From contig JACTMU010000018.1 of assembly GCA_014584465.1 (NCBI GenBank), positions 1 to 35,459 of the forward strand: a DNA stretch of 35,459 nt, read 5' to 3'. Under the pieces are notes generated by a model, which ran no database searches, had not been told where the DNA came from, and saw only the letters and a list, made by a program, of their open reading frames with translations. The position numbers and the translations under genes were made by a program. Of this stretch, positions 23,366 through 32,168 are shown piece after piece. Origin of the DNA: Pseudomonadota bacterium. Lineage in GTDB: Bacteria > Bdellovibrionota > Bdellovibrionia > Bdellovibrionales > JACTMU01. Position 1 is the first letter of the stretch, and each line of letters opens with the position of its first letter.

Positions 23366-24748
23366 ATGTCTTATCGATTACCTCTCACTATTGTTTCCCT
23401 AGCTGCGGTTTTCCAAGTCTTCTTAGAGATTTGCTTTGCTGTTGAAGGGTCGACATCGTCCATCGGGGTTTCCTATGAGAGTTACCTCACAGAAATCGTG
23501 GATCAGAACGATTCAAAAAGTGCCCTTTTCTTGAATTCAAGTTTTGTAGATGAGTTGAAATGGAAGTCTGCCGAAATGGATACTCTTTTCAAAATCGATG
23601 TTACTGCATCTATGCGTCAGGATCAGAAACTCTCATTTATCAACGTCAAAGAACTTTTCGGAGAAATGGATGGAGGATCTTGGCAAACAACTTCAGGCCG
23701 ACGTCTTTTTGATTGGAACGCTTTAGATGAACGCTGGCATCTGGGTCTCTGGCAACCACAGTTTCTTTGGAATCCAGTGACTCCCCAAGCCCAGGGGCAA
23801 ACCGGATTGTTCTTTTCTTCTAAGGGCGCCAATTGGAATATGACTCTGTTTGTTTCCCCAATTTTTATTCCTCATCAGTATCCACCCTATTTTATTTCAG
23901 AAGGCAAAGTTTCCTCATACAGTCGCTGGACTCCATTGGTTCCTCTTCCAGAGAGCGCCCTTTTTTCTGACCAGATGCTACCTATTGAGTACGATGTAAT
24001 TGAGCCTTCTAAGGAAAGTGTCGTTTGGCAACCCAGTGCGGCTTTCAAGTATTCTTTTTTGTTTGCGGACCGTAGGCTATTTGTTTCAGTGAGTTTTGCC
24101 TCGCTTTTGGCAAATGATCCTCGATTTCATATCAGCGATCCCTATCTCAAACTTTCAGGAGGGGGCCAATCTGTAGCGGTAGTCATCCGACCTGAGTTCT
24201 ACCGCCACCATCTTCTCGGCCTTGAGGGTGGCTGGAGGGCCAACTCTTTTGAATTGATTCTGAGCGGGGTTTTTGAAGATCTGCCTGGGCCTCCATCTCA
24301 GGAAACCCTCTATTTTCACTACCAGCCTCTAAGAGCTTGGGGTGGTGAACTTCGGTGGAACGGCGATCTTTTGACAGCCAACTTTTCCTTGTACAAGAGA
24401 TCTTCCGGAGATCCCATAATAACTGGCCCCAATCAGTCCTTGTTCGTCTACCCACCGCTAATTAACTCTTCGACGTTATTTTCCAACGCGATCCAAGTGG
24501 ACCTGGGACTTCAACCGATTCGCGTGGTTTGGCTTGGCAGTCTTTTTCGGTCCTATGGCAAAGCAATCTACGATTTGGATGCTCAAGCGACGATTTTCTC
24601 TGCAAGAACAAGTCTAGAGTGGTCGACATTGCGCTGGAATGTGGGCCTTGAAGTCATTGGAACTGCCCCTTCGCAAGCGCCTGTAAGCTTCTTCACACAA
24701 GCTCAGAGCAATGATCGGGCCTTTACTGAGGTAGAGTACTTGTTTTGA
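23366..24748 (+). CDS. Outer-membrane beta-barrel protein, partner of the upstream lipoprotein
   Basis: 460 residues with a signal peptide (PLTIVSLAAVFQVFLEICFA) and a mature part of alternating strands rich in W, F and Y. It ends in VEYLF, the C-terminal aromatic signature recognised by the BAM machinery. No plug or TonB box is visible. The ATG is two bases after the lipoprotein stop, so the two are co-translated or coupled. No named family is recognised; it may form a channel or anchor for the EF-hand lipoprotein (inference). Confidence 0.72.
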   Translation: MSYRLPLTIVSLAAVFQVFLEICFAVEGSTSSIGVSYESYLTEIVDQNDSKSALFLNSSFVDELKWKSAEMDTLFKIDVTASMRQDQKLSFINVKELFGEMDGGSWQTTSGRRLFDWNALDERWHLGLWQPQFLWNPVTPQAQGQTGLFFSSKGANWNMTLFVSPIFIPHQYPPYFISEGKVSSYSRWTPLVPLPESALFSDQMLPIEYDVIEPSKESVVWQPSAAFKYSFLFADRRLFVSVSFASLLANDPRFHISDPYLKLSGGGQSVAVVIRPEFYRHHLLGLEGGWRANSFELILSGVFEDLPGPPSQETLYFHYQPLRAWGGELRWNGDLLTANFSLYKRSSGDPIITGPNQSLFVYPPLINSSTLFSNAIQVDLGLQPIRVVWLGSLFRSYGKAIYDLDAQATIFSARTSLEWSTLRWNVGLEVIGTAPSQAPVSFFTQAQSNDRAFTEVEYLF

Positions 24749-24759
24749 TTAGGTTTGAA

Positions 24760-25314
24760 CTAGAAAAATCGAGTGTACAGTGCTGCAACCAGGGCAAAAA
24801 GATAAAAACCAACCACCCGAGCGGCAATCCACCACCAGTTGCTCAGCTTCCACGCGGCAAATGCAACAAGGGCTCCATGGGCAAAGACCGCAACAGCAGT
24901 GTTGCGAGTCAATCGAGTCAAAATTTGAGCAAAGTAGGGATTGGATAGCTGTTCTTGCATCTGCTCAGGAAAGAACTGAGAGTACTTAGTTACGATCGTT
25001 AAAAAGATGGGCTCGTGGTTCAGATAGCTAAAAAGCAGGATCCCCCCCAAAATGATGCTCACTAGAACAGGTTGCATCTTAAAGTAGATGGGCTTTCGAA
25101 AGTAGAGAGAGACGACCGCAAGACCAATCACAGTTAAGAGCGAGTAGATCGTCAGAGAGTCCATCTCTCCAAAGAGAAAGTAGCTGACGACTCCTTCAGC
25201 CAATGCCAAAACAATGGCCGTCCCAAGCGCAAGCTTAGGACCTGAAAAGGCATCCACCACGACAAAGAAAAGGAGAGGCAAGATGCCAAATAGCAGAATG
25301 GACCAATTCATCAA
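24760..25314 (-). CDS. Inner-membrane protein resembling YciB/IspZ (intracellular septation A)
   Basis: 184 residues with five to six hydrophobic segments. The opening ILPLLFFVVVDAF, the IYFKMQPVLVSIILGGILLFS block and the late VFAHGALVAFAAW stretch follow the layout of the YciB/IspZ family (PF04279), which affects cell envelope synthesis and septation. Similarity is by eye and moderate. It lies six bases downstream of the methyltransferase gene on the same strand, so it is probably in that operon. Confidence 0.55.
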   Translation of the reverse strand: MMNWSILLFGILPLLFFVVVDAFSGPKLALGTAIVLALAEGVVSYFLFGEMDSLTIYSLLTVIGLAVVSLYFRKPIYFKMQPVLVSIILGGILLFSYLNHEPIFLTIVTKYSQFFPEQMQEQLSNPYFAQILTRLTRNTAVAVFAHGALVAFAAWKLSNWWWIAARVVGFYLFALVAALYTRFF

Positions 25315-25320
25315 ACCATT

Positions 25321-26202
25321 CTAGGATGAATGGTCCCAACGATCAACTGAGATCTGTGCAAAACTCTCTTTGGATTTCATCCATTGAGTCAGTTGAGCAT
25401 AGAGCTCCTTAAGGCCTCCTTGAAGATGGGCCCGGTCAACCCCCTGCTCTTTCTCGAGTCTTCGAAAATGAATCTCTCTTTCTAAGAGGATCTTCACAAA
25501 GAGAGCTCTCTTTTCTTGAGACCTTGCAATAGGGTAATTCTCACAACTCCTCTTGAATGGATCTTCAAGTTTATCGTCATCTGGAGTGGCCTTGTTATGG
25601 TCAAAACCCTCTTGGGTTAAAGGATGGGGTTGAAAGATCTTCCACCTAATCGACCTTGACAAGAGTAAGACACGACCACCTGGTGCCAAAATCGTTTGAA
25701 TGTGGTTTAGAGAACTGGAGAGATCGACCTGCTCACTTTGATCTTCATCTAAGTGAACCACTATGAGATCAAAAGCGGGTCGGTTTTGGCCAACTGAAGA
25801 TTCTTTAAGCTTCTCAGGGGAACCCATTCGATACTCGAGGTTTTCACGATAATCATACCTTGCGCGCGCAAGCTGGATCATCTCTCTTGACCCATCAACT
25901 CCCAGAAAGCGCTTTGAGGGAAATCGTTGACTGAGCGAAAAGAGAGTTTCTCCTGTACCGCACCCAATTTCAAGAATGGACTGGGCCTGCTCAAATTCCG
26001 CCAGCTCTGTGATCCAAGCACAAAGAGGTGCGTGACTCAGACGCACGTTGACTCTTCGAAGCACTTCGTAAAGATCGTGATCTTTTGCATTGTACAAGAT
26101 GGTCTTCCAGAGATAGGGCTCACAATCAATTTCAAAGAGAGGCGAGAGGCGATCATGACTTCGTGTGTCCGGTCCAACAGAGCGTCCCTTCACGCTTCTC
26201 AC
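25321..26202 (-). CDS. Class I SAM-dependent methyltransferase
   Basis: 293 residues. The SAM-binding motif I is ILEIGCGTGETLF (about residues 74-86), motif II is FLGVDGS with acidic Asp, and the post-motif block is APGGRVLLLSRS. The C-terminal third is charged and helical with no known domain. The start overlaps the upstream gene by four bases (ATGA). The substrate cannot be told. Its upstream partner may share the fold in degenerate form. Confidence 0.82.
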   Translation of the reverse strand: MRSVKGRSVGPDTRSHDRLSPLFEIDCEPYLWKTILYNAKDHDLYEVLRRVNVRLSHAPLCAWITELAEFEQAQSILEIGCGTGETLFSLSQRFPSKRFLGVDGSREMIQLARARYDYRENLEYRMGSPEKLKESSVGQNRPAFDLIVVHLDEDQSEQVDLSSSLNHIQTILAPGGRVLLLSRSIRWKIFQPHPLTQEGFDHNKATPDDDKLEDPFKRSCENYPIARSQEKRALFVKILLEREIHFRRLEKEQGVDRAHLQGGLKELYAQLTQWMKSKESFAQISVDRWDHSS

Positions 26203-27068
26203 GACTTCACCTCACAGGGGGTGCGCTTCCCTAGGATGGTGAACCGCAATTTGCACTGGTGAAATGAAAGGGGTGTCAATAGCCAATTGGAAAGCTCGGC
26301 CCGCAGTTGATCAAAATCAAATTCAACTCCATATCTTCTTCGATAAATCTCCGCCAAGATCAAGTAGTAGTGAAAGACAAATTCACACTCATCTTCACTA
26401 AGGAGAGTCGCTCGTTTCTCTTCAACTTGCAAAATTTCAAAGTGGCTCTCTGTATTGAGTCGATTCTCACGCTCTCGGCGTTGCGCTTGGCGAACCTGCC
26501 GAATGATCGACTTGGCGACGGGAAGTCGAAGCCCTTCAATCGAGATACTGTCGAGCTGTTCGATGATCAAGACCGGTCCTGATACAAAAGCTTTCTGATG
26601 AATGCGGTCCACCAACTGAGACCACGAAGACTCTTCCCCGGGCATTTGACGAAATAGAAGCATCTCAACACCCGAATTTGAAGAGTGATCCCCGTTCCTT
26701 TTTGGATCGAAACTCCATAGAAACTTTGCTTTAGAAGATTCCTTTTCGGATTTGAAATCCATCTGCAACGTGCCTAGATCATAGATTTTGTCTCGGAAAA
26801 AATTTCGCTTATGACCAATTGGGAAATGGGAACCATGGCCAACTTCCGCTACAGAGGCGGCCTGTCGCCATAACGGATGGTTAAAGAGAAAGGTGAGCTC
26901 AAACTTAGCGACACTTTCATGCCGATAAAACAGATAGGAATTCCATAAAGATTCCATTGAGGCCTCTTCAAGGAGTGCGCGCACGGAGTTTGGAATCTCT
27001 GGATCTGTGAGTCTGATGGGTCGAACCCTTTGAAGGGATGTGATTTGTATGACCTGCGCCTTGGGCAT
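26199..27068 (-). CDS. Unknown protein coupled to the methyltransferase, possible degenerate methyltransferase fold
   Basis: 289 residues; ATG 27068 follows a GGAGG site. I recognise no domain. A segment near residues 72-100 (VAEVGHGSHFPIG) sits where a SAM motif I would be (compare LEIGCGTG in the next gene) but lacks the usual G-x-G-x-G. The region before it, with LWNSYLFYRHES, also resembles in layout the partner's LWKTILYNAKDH. So it may be an inactive paralogue acting as a regulatory subunit; this is inference and weak. Its stop overlaps the methyltransferase start by four bases, which supports a shared complex. Confidence 0.6.
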   Translation of the reverse strand: MPKAQVIQITSLQRVRPIRLTDPEIPNSVRALLEEASMESLWNSYLFYRHESVAKFELTFLFNHPLWRQAASVAEVGHGSHFPIGHKRNFFRDKIYDLGTLQMDFKSEKESSKAKFLWSFDPKRNGDHSSNSGVEMLLFRQMPGEESSWSQLVDRIHQKAFVSGPVLIIEQLDSISIEGLRLPVAKSIIRQVRQAQRRERENRLNTESHFEILQVEEKRATLLSEDECEFVFHYYLILAEIYRRRYGVEFDFDQLRAELSNWLLTPLSFHQCKLRFTILGKRTPCEVKS

Positions 27069-27396
27069 GGATCCTCCTGCTAATTGAGAAGGTGGTGCCC
27101 AACACTGAATCTCTTAGTATTGAAGGGGCCTCCACCTCACTGCAAATCTAAATAGCAATGGGGGTGCCAAAGTGTTCCATTTCTAAGAGGCCGAAATGCC
27201 TTACAATTTTCATATTGGCCCGAATCGTTCCGGAGAATCACCCAGAATTGTCACCCCTTTGTGTCAAGACCTTGGTCAGTTGTCCCGCCAGTTTCAACGA
27301 AATGGCATCCCTAATAGGGCTTCCCTTGGCTTAGAATTTGCTTCTATAATGCAAACTGGCTCCCTTTAGAGGGCACTGAAAAGGAGGGAGCTTGAG
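27069..27396. promoter_or_regulatory. Intergenic region with a perfect TATAAT box for the secreted protein gene
   Basis: The 328 bases hold no supported gene. TATAAT at 27345-27350 is a perfect -10 for rightward transcription, about 45 bp before the next start, with only a weak -35 (TTCCCT, 18 bp upstream). Nothing else stands out. Confidence 0.4.
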
Positions 27397-28203
27397 TTGA
27401 ATGCATCCATAGCCTTGAAGGGAGTCGAAGTGAAGATCATTCTTGCCACATGTTGTGCCATTGTCACATTCACCTCTTTTGCCTTTGCAGCCGGTGCATC
27501 TAAGAGTGAAGTTCTCAACCATTTGGTAAAGACCCAAGCCCGCACCTCTGAAAAGATGACGATCATTGAACAGAAGATCACTCAAACGCTCAATTCCACG
27601 TTGAACATTGAACCTACATCCGTTCGAATTCATGCCTTTGAGCAGACTCTGGAGCAGCTCCTCTCTCAAAAGAGAGAGCTGGCTTTTGAACAGCGATTTT
27701 ATGACCAACTCATATTTCGAATTGAAAAGGACTACTCAGGAGCCAATTTAAGAGAGTTCCTCGTTCAAGCTCTGCTGGTGATGGCTCAAAATGAAACATC
27801 AAATGCAACCCAAGAGGTGAACCTCACATTTGTAAAGCATCTGACCTATTTGGCCATTGCACTTCGAACACTCCCGGAACCCAATGAAAATCTCCTCTCA
27901 TTTCTTGAAAGCTACACCGAATTTTCGACGATCCAACAGCCAAAGACTCCCATCGATTTTGTCAATCAGCGAAACTACACCAATGGAATCTTGACGGAGA
28001 TGGCCTCCCCAGTCCCTCGTGAAGAGGCCGGAAGTCCGACCGTCGGCTTGGCTCCAGAGAAGAACTCGACCGAGCCCTCACCCTTAGTGAGTGAAGCTTC
28101 GAAACCTACTTCGTCCAAAGATCTAGGAGTAAAGTTCAAAGACCAACCAGAAGGATTTGAACAAGATGTAAAAGAGGAGCAAAGAGAGAACTCCCCAGAC
28201 TAG
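27397..28203 (+). CDS. Exported protein of unknown function
   Basis: 268 residues from TTG 27397, six bases after AGGAGGGAG. A signal peptide (IILATCCAIVTFTSFAFA) is cleaved before AGASKS. The mature part is helical and soluble (about 32-190), with no recognised domain. The last 60-70 residues are disordered, rich in P, S, E and K (STEPSPLVSEASKPTSS). These tail codons overlap, in antisense, the 3' end of a small membrane-protein frame at 28123. It is probably periplasmic. Confidence 0.65.
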   Translation: MNASIALKGVEVKIILATCCAIVTFTSFAFAAGASKSEVLNHLVKTQARTSEKMTIIEQKITQTLNSTLNIEPTSVRIHAFEQTLEQLLSQKRELAFEQRFYDQLIFRIEKDYSGANLREFLVQALLVMAQNETSNATQEVNLTFVKHLTYLAIALRTLPEPNENLLSFLESYTEFSTIQQPKTPIDFVNQRNYTNGILTEMASPVPREEAGSPTVGLAPEKNSTEPSPLVSEASKPTSSKDLGVKFKDQPEGFEQDVKEEQRENSPD

Positions 28204-28359
28204 GAGCTTGTAGGCCCGACCAATCCGCGCAGCTCTCCTTGAATACTGCCGATTTGTCCCTAAAACGACTTGTTGCGTTATCTCCTTCATGAGCAAATGG
28301 AGCACCAAGGCAAATGTGAGGAGAATTGCAAGTGCAAAAATCAATAGATTCACAACCAT
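28123..28359 (-). CDS. Small two-helix membrane protein
   Basis: 78 residues with two strong hydrophobic helices (about 3-24 and 51-75) separated by a basic loop (GTNRQYSRRAARIGRAYK). That is a typical inside-positive hairpin topology. The 81-bp overlap with the tail of the convergent exported protein is larger than usual, and the ribosome binding site is weak, which lowers confidence. The hydrophobic pattern is too regular to dismiss as a shadow. Function unknown. Confidence 0.5.
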   Translation of the reverse strand: MVVNLLIFALAILLTFALVLHLLMKEITQQVVLGTNRQYSRRAARIGRAYKLLVWGVLSLLLFYILFKSFWLVFELYS

Positions 28360-28584
28360 TCATCGGAGACTTCTCAATTTCTATGAAGTCCAGAGGGCCT
28401 CGGTCTGGATCAAGTCAGAAGACGACCCAACTTGGCTTGGAGTGCCCACTGGACAAGATCCCTCAAACCTGCTAAGTGTGAAAGTTCGACCCGACATTTG
28501 CTGTACCTCTCAAGGAGGCGGTCACCTGTCGCTTACAAGTTTGTGCACAGGAATTTATTAAGTCGATTTTTTAAGGAGCAGAGC

Positions 28585-28764
28585 ATGACTGTGAATGAGG
28601 CCCTAGAGAAGATGAAATTTGAAACTCGCCTTATTGACTACTTCATGAAAGAGGGAAGGATCACCCCCCAGGACTACGAAGCCTATCTAAAATCCTTGGG
28701 TGACCTAAGTGACAAATCCACAACGATCGATCTTACCAATTTCAACGAGAGTTCTGACCTCTGA
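28585..28764 (+). CDS. 59-residue small protein, unknown
   Basis: ATG 28585 stands six bases after AAGGAG, a clear start. The protein is acidic and helical (NEALEKMKFETRLIDYFMK, then EGRITPQDYEAYLKSL) with a short polar tail. It has no signal peptide and no named domain. The frame is open upstream to 28432 but without a ribosome binding site. The 225 bp before it hold no other gene. It converges on the minus-strand operon at 28783. Confidence 0.6.
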   Translation: MTVNEALEKMKFETRLIDYFMKEGRITPQDYEAYLKSLGDLSDKSTTIDLTNFNESSDL

Positions 28765-28782
28765 TTGAACCTTTGCATGATC

Positions 28783-29184
28783 CTATCCTGAATCTTTGGA
28801 CGAAGTGGTGCGATCCTTTCTTACCACTTCAACCTCAGCCTTGATTTTGAAGGTGTGCTCTTCAGCAAATTTCGAAGCTTCCTGAACAAAATCGATCTTT
28901 TTGAGAATGTTGATCACCTCTTTGCCAACCCGATGAACAATTTCTTCTTTGGATTTTGCAGCCCCTTGAAGAACCGTGTTTAAGACCTCCTTGGGAAGTC
29001 GGACCTCACTGAGGTAACTTCGAATGTGCTCCTCGGTCATGAAGGCCGCACTGAGCCCGGCCATAAAGAGCTTTTTCATGACCTCTCCCACAAACCCTTG
29101 AGAACGACCCTCCCCGTTGAGACTCTCCTCCCCGGTATCGAGTTCCTCCTCTTCACCCTTTTGAGTCCGACGATCATTTGCCAT
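28783..29184 (-). CDS. Small charged helical protein, last gene of the glpX operon
   Basis: 133 residues. An acidic, disordered N-terminus (EEEELDTGEES) precedes a helical domain with RLPKEVLNTVLQGAAKSKEE and KIDFVQEASKFAEEHTF, ending in a basic-polar tail. The LPxEVLxxVLxGAAKSKEEI-type helix recalls phasin or polyhydroxyalkanoate-granule-associated proteins, but I cannot assign it firmly. It overlaps the SRPBCC gene by 11 bases, so translation is probably coupled. Confidence 0.6.
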   Translation of the reverse strand: MANDRRTQKGEEEELDTGEESLNGEGRSQGFVGEVMKKLFMAGLSAAFMTEEHIRSYLSEVRLPKEVLNTVLQGAAKSKEEIVHRVGKEVINILKKIDFVQEASKFAEEHTFKIKAEVEVVRKDRTTSSKDSG

Positions 29185-29605
29185 AGAGCTGACTCACACG
29201 TTTATGGTATGCACTCATCATGTTGGGAAGATTCACATTCATCAAGGCCTTGGCAATAGGACCTGGCACAAAGACCGTGAACTTGGCTTCAAGGGAGTAG
29301 GTTGCACGGGTCTTTCCAGCTTCATCTTTGAGTTTCCAAAAACCCGACGAGCTCTTAAAGATATCTCCTGAAGCAAACTCCCAACTGATTTCATCAGGTG
29401 CAGCTTTTTTCATCCACAGTCGATAGGTAAAGGTCTTAATGAGCGAGATCTGATACTCAACGAGATCACGACCCCCTTGAGTCTCCACAATCTTACAGCT
29501 CTTGACCTCTTCCAAAAATTCAGGATACCTCTCATAGTCCGAAATGATCTTAAAGAAGTCGTCCACCTTACAATCAAAGAGAGCGCTTGTCTCTGCATGA
29601 GCCAT
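29174..29605 (-). CDS. SRPBCC (START-like, COQ10/polyketide-cyclase type) lipid-binding protein
   Basis: 143 residues from ATG 29605, just after GGGGAGG; the frame extends upstream but without a start signal. The family pattern is clear: VDDFFKIISDYERYPEFLEEV at the start, ETQGGRDLVEYQISL in the middle, and a final helix LPNMMSAYHKRV. Members (RatA, Coq10) hold a hydrophobic ligand such as a quinone in a helix-grip cavity. Which ligand applies here is unknown. Confidence 0.8.
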   Translation of the reverse strand: MAHAETSALFDCKVDDFFKIISDYERYPEFLEEVKSCKIVETQGGRDLVEYQISLIKTFTYRLWMKKAAPDEISWEFASGDIFKSSSGFWKLKDEAGKTRATYSLEAKFTVFVPGPIAKALMNVNLPNMMSAYHKRVSQLYGK

Positions 29606-29681
29606 TCTTCCTCCCCAAACTTGAGTTTCCCATCTCGTGGGTGAAACACCCCACAGGTGAGTATTGTACCTAGGCTTGGTC

Positions 29682-29981
29682 TCAGCGCAAAGACTTTTTA
29701 AAAAGACTCTCGGCGGCCTTCTGAAGATCTTCCTTCGTTGGCCCTTTGGATCCAACTCCATCGGCTGAGGGAACAAAGTGGTCACAGTGGTTTCTCTTCT
29801 CTTTGTCAAGGACCACCTCGGCCGACGACTCTCGACACTCATTGTAGGACCCGCGGTCATAAAAGGAGCAATTAAGGCATACGTGAAGGTCCCAACCACA
29901 CTTGGCGCACTCTTCACGAAGTCCCAATCGATCGGAAAACTCAGCCAACGTTGAACAGTGAAAACATCGAACCTTCGCCAT
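29682..29981 (-). CDS. Small zinc-ribbon-like protein
   Basis: 99 residues with cysteine pairs CFHC, CAKCG and CLNC, then single Cys in YNECRES and NHCDHF. That spacing fits two treble-clef or ribbon zinc sites in the first 70 residues, followed by a helical tail (KEDLQKAAESLFKK). It has no signal peptide. It lies 15 bp after glpX in the same operon. The family is unnamed to me; DNA, RNA or protein binding is possible. Confidence 0.7.
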   Translation of the reverse strand: MAKVRCFHCSTLAEFSDRLGLREECAKCGWDLHVCLNCSFYDRGSYNECRESSAEVVLDKEKRNHCDHFVPSADGVGSKGPTKEDLQKAAESLFKKSLR

Positions 29982-29996
29982 CTCTTGACCCGACCT

Positions 29997-30956
29997 CTAA
30001 AAGTTCTTCAAAAGAAGATTGTGATGGGCTTCGATCATTCGGATGGTTCCGGTCTTAGACCGCATCACAATGGATTGCGTTGCAACTCGATGATCTGGAA
30101 GAGTGCGGACCCCTTTGAGAAGAGGACCGTGGGTAACCCCTGTCGCACAAAACATCACATCTCCACGGGCAAGCTCTTCCATCGTGTAAGATCGACTCAA
30201 ATCACTAATCCCCATCTTCAGCGCTCGTTCCTTCTCTTCATCGTTTCGAAAGGCCAGACGCCCTTGGAAATCACCACCAAGACACTTCATCGCCGCCGCC
30301 GAAATCACCCCTTCGGGCGCTCCACCGATTCCAAGTAAGATATCCACCGCAGAATCACCCCAACAGGTTGCAATGGCCGCCGACACATCCCCGTCCCGAA
30401 TCAGGTAGATGCGAGCCCCCGTTTCGCGAACCTCGTGGATCAGCTTCTCATGACGAGGGCGATCCAAAATCATCACGGTCACCTCAGAGACGTTCTTTCT
30501 TAAAGCTTGAGCCACAGCTTGAATGTTCTCGCGTGGAGAGGCGTCAATGCTCACCTTTCCTTTGGCACTAGGACCCACAGCAATCTTGTCCATATAGGTG
30601 TCAGGGGCATGAAGAAAGTGCCCCTTGTTTGCCAAAGCAATCACTGAGGTAGCACCGGCTCCGCCTCTTGCCGTAATGGTTGTTCCCTCCAACGGATCAA
30701 GTGCAATGTCCACCTCTGGAACTCCTGGATCCTTTCGACCCACCTTCTCTCCGATATAAAGCATAGGAGCTTCGTCTCTTTCACCCTCTCCAATCACGAT
30801 CGTCCCATCTATACGAACAGTATCAAAGGCCCTTCTCATCGCATCCACGGCCGCTTGATCAGCCTCCTTCTCCTTACCTCGTCCCATCCACCTTGCAGCG
30901 GCAAGAGCTGCGGCCTCCGTGATACGTACAAATTCTAGGGCCAAATTTCTGTCCAT
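29997..30956 (-). CDS. glpX: Class II fructose-1,6-bisphosphatase GlpX
   Basis: 319 residues. It starts DRNLALEFVRITEAAALAA, as GlpX does. The metal-binding and substrate motifs are GEGERDEAPMLYIGE and DIALDPLEGTT, with GGAPEG and GDVMFCATGVT near the end. It removes the 1-phosphate from fructose 1,6-bisphosphate in gluconeogenesis, needs divalent metal (Mn2+) and is cytoplasmic. AGGAGG precedes the ATG. It overlaps the upstream thioesterase by 22 bases. Length is normal. Confidence 0.94.
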   Translation of the reverse strand: MDRNLALEFVRITEAAALAAARWMGRGKEKEADQAAVDAMRRAFDTVRIDGTIVIGEGERDEAPMLYIGEKVGRKDPGVPEVDIALDPLEGTTITARGGAGATSVIALANKGHFLHAPDTYMDKIAVGPSAKGKVSIDASPRENIQAVAQALRKNVSEVTVMILDRPRHEKLIHEVRETGARIYLIRDGDVSAAIATCWGDSAVDILLGIGGAPEGVISAAAMKCLGGDFQGRLAFRNDEEKERALKMGISDLSRSYTMEELARGDVMFCATGVTHGPLLKGVRTLPDHRVATQSIVMRSKTGTIRMIEAHHNLLLKNF

Positions 30957-31357
30957 GGTTCCTCCTTTAATTGGTCGACAATGGGTTTTGGAATTCGCTT
31001 TACACTGAACTCTTTATCTACCGAAACATGAAGAGTCATCCCTTGACCGACAGCGCCGCCCCCCCGACTTGAAAAGATTGCATAGCGAAAGCGAATACGA
31101 ACTCCACCCTCCTGGCGAACCTGAAGTCTCACCTCAAACTCGTCATCAAAGTAGAGTGGGCGAAGGTGACTCACCTGCGACTCAAGAACTGCAAAGACCA
31201 CCCCGTCCCTCTGCGCATGAAACTGATTGATCCCTCTCTCTCTGAGCCATGCAACTCGCGCATCTTCAAAATAACGCAGGTAGTTTGAGTGGTGCACGAC
31301 ACCCATCTGATCCGTTTCGTAAAATGAGGCCCGAGTTCGGTAGACAAAATAGGACAT
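30935..31357 (-). CDS. Acyl-CoA thioesterase, 4HBT/YbgC-like
   Basis: About 140 residues from ATG 31357. The hot-dog fold catalytic block is YETDQMGVVHHSNYLRYFEDAR (cut here as its key part: Asp in ETDQMGVVHHSN), as in YbgC/FadM thioesterases. Later strands are FEVRLQVRQEGGVRIRF and TLHVSVDKEF. It hydrolyses short or medium acyl-CoA in the cytoplasm. An in-frame TTG at 31438 would add 27 residues lacking family similarity. It is the first gene of the glpX operon. Confidence 0.85.
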   Translation of the reverse strand: MSYFVYRTRASFYETDQMGVVHHSNYLRYFEDARVAWLRERGINQFHAQRDGVVFAVLESQVSHLRPLYFDDEFEVRLQVRQEGGVRIRFRYAIFSSRGGGAVGQGMTLHVSVDKEFSVKRIPKPIVDQLKEEPWTEIWP

Positions 31358-31553
31358 CGAGGGTGAATCATGCCCTGGCCCCTTGTATTGCGGCAACTCA
31401 AATCTTTCCGTAACAAGCCAAAATCTTGATCCTGCCAATCAACGACCCACGACATTAATTCCTATGCAATCCGTTGACTTTCCCGGCCACGTTGGTGGAT
31501 GAAAGGAGGATGTTTTTGCTTTGCGCAATCAGACTCTTTTTTAGGGAATTCAA

Positions 31554-32117
31554 ATGAGTTGGAAAAAGGAACTCCCCATGTGGATCACCTGGGGCCGCGT
31601 GGGGTTGACACCAATCACCATCATTCTTCTGGCCTTCAGAACCCCACAAATGGATCTCTATGCAGCCTTGTGCTTTATGATTGCATCTGCAAGCGATTAC
31701 TTCGACGGCTATCTTGCACGAAGGTTTCAGAGCGTCTCTGTTATGGGGAAATTTATGGACCCCATTGCGGATAAAATCCTTGTTTCGGCCATCTTGATTG
31801 CGCTGATTCCTGATGGCCGCATTGACCCCTACATGGTGATCATACTCCTCAGCCGAGACACCCTGATCAATGGAGTTCGCTCTCTGGCCGCCTCTCATCA
31901 GCTCGTCATCGATGCCAAGCCGACCGGCAAGTGGAAGACTGCGACCCAAATGGTATGCCTGCCCGCCGTGATGATCGGCCGACCCATTGGATCCATTCCG
32001 CTCTATGAGATTGGCTACTATGGACTCTGGCTCAGCGTCGTCCTCAGCGTCATCTCTGCGACCGAGTACATCTATGGATATGTTCGTGGTCGAAACGCCG
32101 CCACGCCAAAAACTTGA
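31554..32117 (+). CDS. pgsA: CDP-diacylglycerol--glycerol-3-phosphate 3-phosphatidyltransferase
   Basis: 187 residues with four to five membrane helices. The CDP-alcohol phosphotransferase signature D-x2-D-G-x2-A-R-x8-G-x3-D-x3-D is complete (SDYFDGYLARRF then MGKFMDPIADK). It makes phosphatidylglycerol-phosphate in the inner membrane, the committed step to PG and cardiolipin. Start ATG 31554 follows AGGGA by six bases. It ends 51 bp before a tRNA gene. Confidence 0.92.
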   Translation: MSWKKELPMWITWGRVGLTPITIILLAFRTPQMDLYAALCFMIASASDYFDGYLARRFQSVSVMGKFMDPIADKILVSAILIALIPDGRIDPYMVIILLSRDTLINGVRSLAASHQLVIDAKPTGKWKTATQMVCLPAVMIGRPIGSIPLYEIGYYGLWLSVVLSVISATEYIYGYVRGRNAATPKT

Positions 32118-32168
32118 TGCTTGCGATCCCAGGGACCTTGAGGTAGTTTGTCTTCACATTTTCAGTCT

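Noticed and set aside
28289-28561. 90-residue plus-strand frame opposite the two-helix membrane protein
   Set aside because: No start signal, no domain, and basic-rich composition typical of an antisense shadow.
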